10,544 nt of DNA from assembly GCA_945886995.1 (NCBI GenBank), contig CAMCZJ010000103.1, forward strand, positions 1 to 10,544. The letters are read 5' to 3'. The position numbers were made by a program, and so were the translations under genes. Shown piece after piece: positions 6,480-10,544 of the stretch. The DNA is from Asaia bogorensis. Lineage in GTDB: Bacteria > Pseudomonadota > Alphaproteobacteria > Acetobacterales > Acetobacteraceae. Position 1 is the stretch's first letter. The number at the start of each line of letters is the position of its first letter. Under the pieces are notes generated by a model, which was not told the origin of the DNA, did no database searches, and worked only from the letters and a program-made list of their open reading frames with translations.

Positions 6480-7585
6480 CCTTACCTACCCTTGCCCCCA
6501 CGCCGGACCAGGTACGGGTAATGCTATGCGACGACAGTGTCGTTCAGCGTGGCATCATGGCCCGCATTCTGGAAACCGACCCGGGTATCAGGATCGTCCA
6601 TCGCGCCGGTGATGGTCAGGCAGCGCTTTCCGCTTTGGCCGTGACCAAGCCGCAAGTGGTGCTGCTTGATCTTGAAATGCCGGTGATGGATGGCATGACA
6701 GCAATCCCGCTGATCCTGAAACAGGCCCCGGGCACTGCCATCATTGTGGCAAGCGCGCTGACCCAGCGCGGTGCCGCCGCCGCCATGGCGGCGCTTCGTG
6801 CAGGGGCGGTGGATTACGTGCCCAAGCCCAAAGGGTCATTGGGTGGTGCAGCAAGCCCTGTGTTCCGTGATGAATTGATTGCCAAGGTGCATGGCTGGGC
6901 GCGCATGCAGCGCGCGCCGGAAGAGCGCTTGCGCAAACCGCCGCCTCTGCCCATCACGCCGCAGCCAGTATTGCGGGCGGCAGGGCGGGCCATGTTGCCG
7001 CCGCGGCTTTTGGTGGTGGGTAGCTCCACTGGGGGACCACAGGCGCTGGCTACTTTTTTCAAGCATCTGCGCCCCTTGCCGATTCCTGTTGTCATTGTGC
7101 AGCATATGCCGGCGGGCTTCACCACCATGTTGGCTGATCATTTGGACAAGCTTGGTGTCATGCCCTGCGCTGAAGCCAAGCATGGCGAAGTGCTTCAGCC
7201 TGGGCGGATTTATCTTGCGCCTGGTGATCATCATCTGATGGTTGAAGCTGGCAGCGGCGATACGCTGGTAGCGCAACTCGATACCGGTCCGCCGGTGAAT
7301 TACTGCCGGCCTGCGGTTGACCCCATGATGCAAAGCGCCACGCGGATTTGTTCCGGGCGCGTAGTGGCCGTGATCCTTACCGGAATGGGCCAGGATGGCT
7401 TGGAAGGCTGCCGTAGCCTTGTCGCCAAGGGCGGCGCGGTTTTCGCGCAGGATGAAGCAAGCTCCGTGGTCTGGGGCATGCCGGGTGCGGTTTCGCGCGC
7501 CGGTATCGTCAGCGCACAATTACCGCCTGAAGCCTTGGCGGAACGCATTCTCGAAATCTTCAAATTGCCGGGTGCAAAAAAATGA
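6476..7585 (+). CDS. cheB: Protein-glutamate methylesterase/deamidase CheB
   Basis: Removes methyl groups from receptor glutamates (and deamidates glutamines) once phosphorylated by CheA, giving adaptation. 369 residues: N-terminal receiver with Asp19/Asp20, phospho-acceptor Asp65 (LLDLEMPVMDG) and Lys117; a Pro/Arg-rich linker at about 145-172; and the esterase domain from about 177 with the catalytic triad Ser184 (GSSTGGP), His210 (VQHMP) and Asp307 (LTGMGQDG). GTG start overlaps the cheY stop (GTGA) and has its own AAGGA site. The gene ends GCA-AAA-AAA-TGA, and the final TGA overlaps the cheR ATG. Both domains look complete. Confidence 0.95.
   Translation: MTLPTLAPTPDQVRVMLCDDSVVQRGIMARILETDPGIRIVHRAGDGQAALSALAVTKPQVVLLDLEMPVMDGMTAIPLILKQAPGTAIIVASALTQRGAAAAMAALRAGAVDYVPKPKGSLGGAASPVFRDELIAKVHGWARMQRAPEERLRKPPPLPITPQPVLRAAGRAMLPPRLLVVGSSTGGPQALATFFKHLRPLPIPVVIVQHMPAGFTTMLADHLDKLGVMPCAEAKHGEVLQPGRIYLAPGDHHLMVEAGSGDTLVAQLDTGPPVNYCRPAVDPMMQSATRICSGRVVAVILTGMGQDGLEGCRSLVAKGGAVFAQDEASSVVWGMPGAVSRAGIVSAQLPPEALAERILEIFKLPGAKK
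7576..7582 (+). promoter_or_regulatory. A7 slippery run at the cheB/cheR junction
   Basis: Seven consecutive A, read in the cheB frame as (GC)A-AAA-AAA immediately before the TGA stop. This is the A-AAA-AAA form of a bacterial -1 slippery heptamer. A -1 slip would bypass the cheB stop and enter the cheR frame exactly at its ATG, giving a CheB-CheR fusion. I see no obvious downstream hairpin. The run may instead only serve as an A-rich start region for cheR, which lacks a clear Shine-Dalgarno. Confidence 0.35.
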
Positions 7586-8409
7586 CCCCTGAATCCTTCC
7601 AATTTCTCACTGGCCTCGTGAAAACACGTTCCGGAATCGTGCTGACCACGGAAAAGGCCTATATGCTGGAGACGCGCCTCGCGCCGATCCTGAAGCGCGA
7701 GAGGCTCGTTTCATTGGACGCGCTGGCGGGGCGGCTCCGCAATGCGCCTTCCCTGCCGCTTGCGACCGAAGTGGTCGAAGCGCTGACCACCAATGAAAGC
7801 TCCTTCTTCCGGGATGGCAAACCATTTGACCATTTGCGGCAGCTTCTGCCGAAGCTGGCCGCGTCACGTCCGGTGGGGCAGCCACTGCGTATCTGGTCTG
7901 CCGCCGCATCCACCGGGCAGGAAGCCTATTCGGTGGCCATGGTCATAAATGAATTGGGCCCGGTGCTTGGTGGGCGCCGAGTGGAGATCATCGGCACGGA
8001 TCTGTCACGAGAGGTTCTGGCGCGTGCGCAAGAAGGGCTATTCTCACAATTTGAGGTGCAGCGTGGCCTGCCGGTGCAAATGTTGGTGAAGTATTTCAAG
8101 CCAGAAGCCGGCCGGTGGCGGATTGCTGACGCGTTGCGCGGCATGGTGCGCTGGCAGTGCTTCAATTTGCTTGAAAACCCCGCCATCCTCGGACGCTTTG
8201 ATATCATCTTCTGCCGCAATGTGCTGATCTATTTTGATTCAGCTACCAAGACGCAAGTTCTGGCAAACCTCGCCAATCAATTGCAGCCCGATGGTTTCGT
8301 TTATCTGGGCGGCGCTGAAACGGTGCTTGGCCTTACCACACGCCTGGTGCCGAGCGGGGGTGAGCGTGGCGCCTATGAACTGATGCGCAGCACGGCCAAA
8401 GCCAGCTGA
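7582..8409 (+). CDS. cheR: Chemotaxis protein methyltransferase CheR
   Basis: Methylates receptor glutamates with S-adenosylmethionine, opposing CheB. 275 residues, the normal length for a plain CheR: N-terminal helical domain (about 1-80) ending in ALTTNESSFFRD (67-78), then the methyltransferase domain with the SAM-binding IWSAAASTGQEAYS (104-117), IIGTDLS (136-142) and FDIIFCRNVLIYF (206-218). The motif reads TGQEAYS where enterobacterial enzymes have TGEEPYS; the Q is, as I recall, common in alphaproteobacterial CheR and need not impair function. No C-terminal TPR domain. The ATG overlaps the cheB stop (ATGA). Last gene of the operon; only 9 bases separate its stop from the stop of the convergent tldD. 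Confidence 0.95.
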   Translation: MTPESFQFLTGLVKTRSGIVLTTEKAYMLETRLAPILKRERLVSLDALAGRLRNAPSLPLATEVVEALTTNESSFFRDGKPFDHLRQLLPKLAASRPVGQPLRIWSAAASTGQEAYSVAMVINELGPVLGGRRVEIIGTDLSREVLARAQEGLFSQFEVQRGLPVQMLVKYFKPEAGRWRIADALRGMVRWQCFNLLENPAILGRFDIIFCRNVLIYFDSATKTQVLANLANQLQPDGFVYLGGAETVLGLTTRLVPSGGERGAYELMRSTAKAS

Positions 8410-8418
8410 AGCGCTGGT

Positions 8419-9846
8419 CTAAACGGCGGTTCCGCCCACGGTAAGCCCAGTCAGCTTTAATGTCGGTTGGCCAACGCCAACCGGCACGCCCTGGCCCTGC
8501 TTGCCGCAGGTGCCAATGCCGGGGTCGAGTGCCATGTCATTGGCGACCATGCTGACCTTGGTTAGCGCATCCGGCCCATTGCCGATCAATGTCGCACCCT
8601 TCACCGGCGCACCGATTTTGCCGTTTTCAATCAAATAAGCTTCTGACGCGCTGAAGACGAATTTGCCGGAGGTGATATCCACCTGCCCGCCGCCGAAATT
8701 CACCGCGTAAAGCCCGCGCTTTACACTGGCCAGGACTTCTTCGGGCGTATGTGCCCCGCCCAGCATCACCGTATTCGTCATGCGTGGCATGGGGCTATGC
8801 GCGTAGCTTTGGCGCCGGCCATTGCCGGTGGGCGCCACACCCATCAGCCGGGCATTCTGCCGATCCTGCAAAAAGCCAACCAGGATGCCATTTTCAATAA
8901 GCGTGGTGCGCCCGCTTGGCGTGCCTTCATCATCCACCGTCAGGCTGCCGCGCCGATCGGGCAGCGTGCCATCATCCACCACCGTCACACCTGGGGCGGC
9001 AATGCGCTGGCCCAACAGGCCGGCGAAAGCTGAAGTCTTTTTGCGATTGAAATCGCCTTCCAGGCCGTGGCCAATCGCTTCATGTAGCAAAATCCCGGGC
9101 CAGCCTGGGCCTAACACCACTTCCATCTCACCGGCTGGTGCGGGCACGCTGCCAAGGTTCACCAGCGCCTGGCGCAACGCCTCATCCACACCGCGCTTCC
9201 AGGAATCTCCACCCAGCACGCGGTCATAGGCGTGGCGCCCACCGGTGCCGAAGCTACCGGTCTCTCGCCTATCCCCTTCCGCCACAACGATCGAGACATT
9301 GAAGCGCACCAATGGGCGTAGATCCGCAAGGCGCTGCCCATCTGGGCGCAGGATCTGCACCGCCTGCCATTCCCCGGTGATGGAGGCCATTACCTGCACC
9401 ACGCGCGGATCACGCGCCCGCGCATAGGCATCAATTTCCTGCAACAGCGCGGTCTTGGCGGCGAAGCCCATTTGCGTCAGCGGATTGGCATCCGAGTAGA
9501 GCCGCGCATTGGTCGCACGCGGCGCGATATCCAACGTCCCGCTATGGCCCTGCCGCACGGCCTTCACCGCGGCGGCGGCGCGTGAAAGCGCGGCGTCCGA
9601 CAATTCCCCCGCATGGGCATAGCCCGCGGCTTCGCCCGCCACCGCGCGCAGGCCAAAGCCGCGCGTTGCGTCGTAGCTGGCAGACCGGATGCGACCATCA
9701 TCCAGCGAAATTGCCTCGCTCTCCCGATATTCCAGGAAAAGCTCACCATCCTCACAGCCCTGGGTCGCGTCGCGCAATTGGCGTTCCGCCTTGGCGCGAT
9801 CCAGCTGGGTGAAGAACAGTTCATCGGTAATGCCGAGCGCGTTCAT
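8419..9846 (-). CDS. tldD: Zinc metalloprotease TldD
   Basis: 475-residue TldD, the catalytic subunit of the TldD/TldE (PmbA) protease that degrades unfolded short peptides and in some bacteria trims microcin precursors or acts on the CcdA antitoxin. The zinc motif HEAIGH (His255, Glu256, His260) lies in GILLHEAIGHGLEGD, and the third zinc ligand of the family corresponds to Cys447 in GTCGKQGQG near the C-terminus. Length matches the family (about 480). ATG 9846 has AAGGA 6 bases upstream. It follows the heme A synthase by 17 bases and is probably co-transcribed with it. The partner tldE is not in the window. The C-terminus converges on cheR. Confidence 0.95.
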   Translation of the reverse strand: MNALGITDELFFTQLDRAKAERQLRDATQGCEDGELFLEYRESEAISLDDGRIRSASYDATRGFGLRAVAGEAAGYAHAGELSDAALSRAAAAVKAVRQGHSGTLDIAPRATNARLYSDANPLTQMGFAAKTALLQEIDAYARARDPRVVQVMASITGEWQAVQILRPDGQRLADLRPLVRFNVSIVVAEGDRRETGSFGTGGRHAYDRVLGGDSWKRGVDEALRQALVNLGSVPAPAGEMEVVLGPGWPGILLHEAIGHGLEGDFNRKKTSAFAGLLGQRIAAPGVTVVDDGTLPDRRGSLTVDDEGTPSGRTTLIENGILVGFLQDRQNARLMGVAPTGNGRRQSYAHSPMPRMTNTVMLGGAHTPEEVLASVKRGLYAVNFGGGQVDITSGKFVFSASEAYLIENGKIGAPVKGATLIGNGPDALTKVSMVANDMALDPGIGTCGKQGQGVPVGVGQPTLKLTGLTVGGTAV

Positions 9847-9852
9847 GGCGGG

Positions 9853-9857
9853 TCCTT
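9853..9857 (-). promoter_or_regulatory. Ribosome-binding site of tldD
   Basis: AAGGA on the reverse strand, 6 bases before ATG 9846, in the 17-base gap after the heme A synthase gene. It supports the tldD start and independent initiation within a shared transcript. Confidence 0.65.
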
Positions 9858-9863
9858 AGCAGA

Positions 9864-10544
9864 TCAGACGGTCAGAGAAGCGGTTGCGCGCGGGCGGCGC
9901 AAGCCATGAATGGCGGCAAGTGCCGCAGCCAGCACCAGCACCGCAATGCTTTGGTGCAAAGTGCCAAGCCAGACAGGCACCACGGCCAGCAAGGTCGCGA
10001 TACCAAGCGCATATTGCAGAAGCACAGAACCCGCCAGCGCCAGCACGGCATTGCGTGCAAAACCAGGCACCAACCGGCGCCAAGCGAGTACCCCGGCAAT
10101 GCTGGCCACCACCAGCACGGCGCTCGCCAAAAGCCGATGGTTGAATTGCACGGCGGCGATATTGGCGGTGAAATTCTTGAGCGCCGGCGCCAAATCCCAA
10201 TAGCCTTCGGGCACCAGCCGGCCATCCATCAGCGGGAAGGTATTGTAGCTGAAGCCCGCGCGAATCCCGGCCACAAAGCCGCCCGCAAGCATGGCCAATA
10301 CGGCAAGCCCGGCTGTCGCATGTACCAAGCCGCGCAAGGCCCCGGCATCCACCGGGCCACTGCGCGCGGGCCGCAACAGGCTCAGCGCCGTCCAAAACAA
10401 AAGCCCGAACAGCACAAAGGCCAGGCCCAGATGGATCACAAGCCGATAGGGTGAAACCGCCGTCCGGTCCGCGGCAAAGCCCGATGCCACCATGAACCAG
10501 CCGACCGCGCCTTGCAGCCCGCCCAGCGCCAGCAGCAGCAAAAG
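9864..10544 (-). CDS. ctaA: Heme A synthase COX15/CtaA (partial, N-terminus missing)
   Basis: Membrane enzyme that oxidises the C8 methyl of heme O to the formyl group of heme A for aa3-type cytochrome c oxidase. The visible 226 residues are the C-terminal two thirds of a protein usually about 340-380 long; the frame is still open at the right edge, so the ATG at 10541 is internal. Recognisable features are GGLQGAVGWFMVASG near the edge, YNTFPLMDGRLVPEGYW (a COX15 hallmark), and heme-ligand-type histidines in VIHLGLAF, FNHRLLAS and TLHQSIAV, each within hydrophobic segments (about six visible). It heads into tldD, 17 bases downstream. The symbol may appear as ctaA or COX15 depending on convention. 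Confidence 0.93.
   Translation of the reverse strand, partial: LLLLLALGGLQGAVGWFMVASGFAADRTAVSPYRLVIHLGLAFVLFGLLFWTALSLLRPARSGPVDAGALRGLVHATAGLAVLAMLAGGFVAGIRAGFSYNTFPLMDGRLVPEGYWDLAPALKNFTANIAAVQFNHRLLASAVLVVASIAGVLAWRRLVPGFARNAVLALAGSVLLQYALGIATLLAVVPVWLGTLHQSIAVLVLAAALAAIHGLRRPRATASLTV

Noticed and set aside
8402..8417. Hairpin CCAGC-N6-GCTGG between the convergent cheR and tldD stops, as a terminator
   Set aside because: Only 5 base pairs, partly inside cheR, and no T-tract on either strand; too weak to call.
9906..10454. Open frame of 182 codons on the + strand over the heme A synthase
   Set aside because: Antisense to conserved COX15 motifs; low-complexity His/Gln/Arg-rich product without family features.
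1..10544. RNA genes, insertion sequences, CRISPR arrays, attachment sites
   Set aside because: Coding regions fill nearly the whole window; no transposase, direct-repeat array or tRNA-like structure was seen by eye, and the longest gap without a gene is about 75 bases.

Overview
The window reads as high-GC chromosomal DNA from an alphaproteobacterium, probably of the Rhodospirillales/Acetobacteraceae kind. This placement is an inference. It rests on a ChpT-type histidine phosphotransferase, a DUF3553 protein, a COX15-type heme A synthase and a CheY of the alphaproteobacterial 'LLDWNMPVMDG / CTTE / YIMKPFD' type. The DNA is densely coded. I see no RNA genes, insertion sequences, CRISPR arrays or other mobile elements.

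Positions 1-2247 hold a leftward operon, read from right to left: a 60-residue DUF3553 protein, a TauE/SafE-family membrane permease, moaA (GTP 3',8-cyclase, molybdenum cofactor synthesis), and the N-terminal part of an unrecognised one-pass membrane/coiled-coil protein that runs off the left edge. The genes are packed with start/stop overlaps or very short gaps.

Positions 2248-2299 are a 52-base divergent promoter region with a perfect 7-base inverted repeat (TCTTAAC-N11-GTTAAGA).

Positions 2300-8409 hold a rightward six-gene chemosensory operon: chpT-like phosphotransferase, a hybrid cheA, cheW, cheY, cheB and cheR. The last four genes follow one another closely, with ATGA/GTGA overlaps at cheW/cheY, cheY/cheB and cheB/cheR. 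CheA carries an HPt domain, a kinase core, a CheW domain, a second CheW-like domain and a C-terminal receiver, so it looks like a CheA-CheV fusion. CheB and CheR would provide methylation-based adaptation of a receptor encoded elsewhere. No receptor, CheD, CheZ or flagellar gene lies in the window. The ChpT-like protein at the head of the operon suggests, by inference only, that this chemosensory array may exchange phosphate with a CtrA-type phosphorelay rather than only steer a flagellar motor.

Positions 8419-10544 hold a second leftward unit converging on cheR: a COX15/CtaA heme A synthase (cut by the right edge) followed by tldD, the zinc-protease subunit of TldD/TldE.

The most unusual signals are small ones: a perfect 8-base inverted repeat whose 3' arm covers the cheA ribosome-binding site, a seven-A slippery run at the cheB stop from which a -1 slip would enter cheR, and the inverted repeat between the divergent operons.
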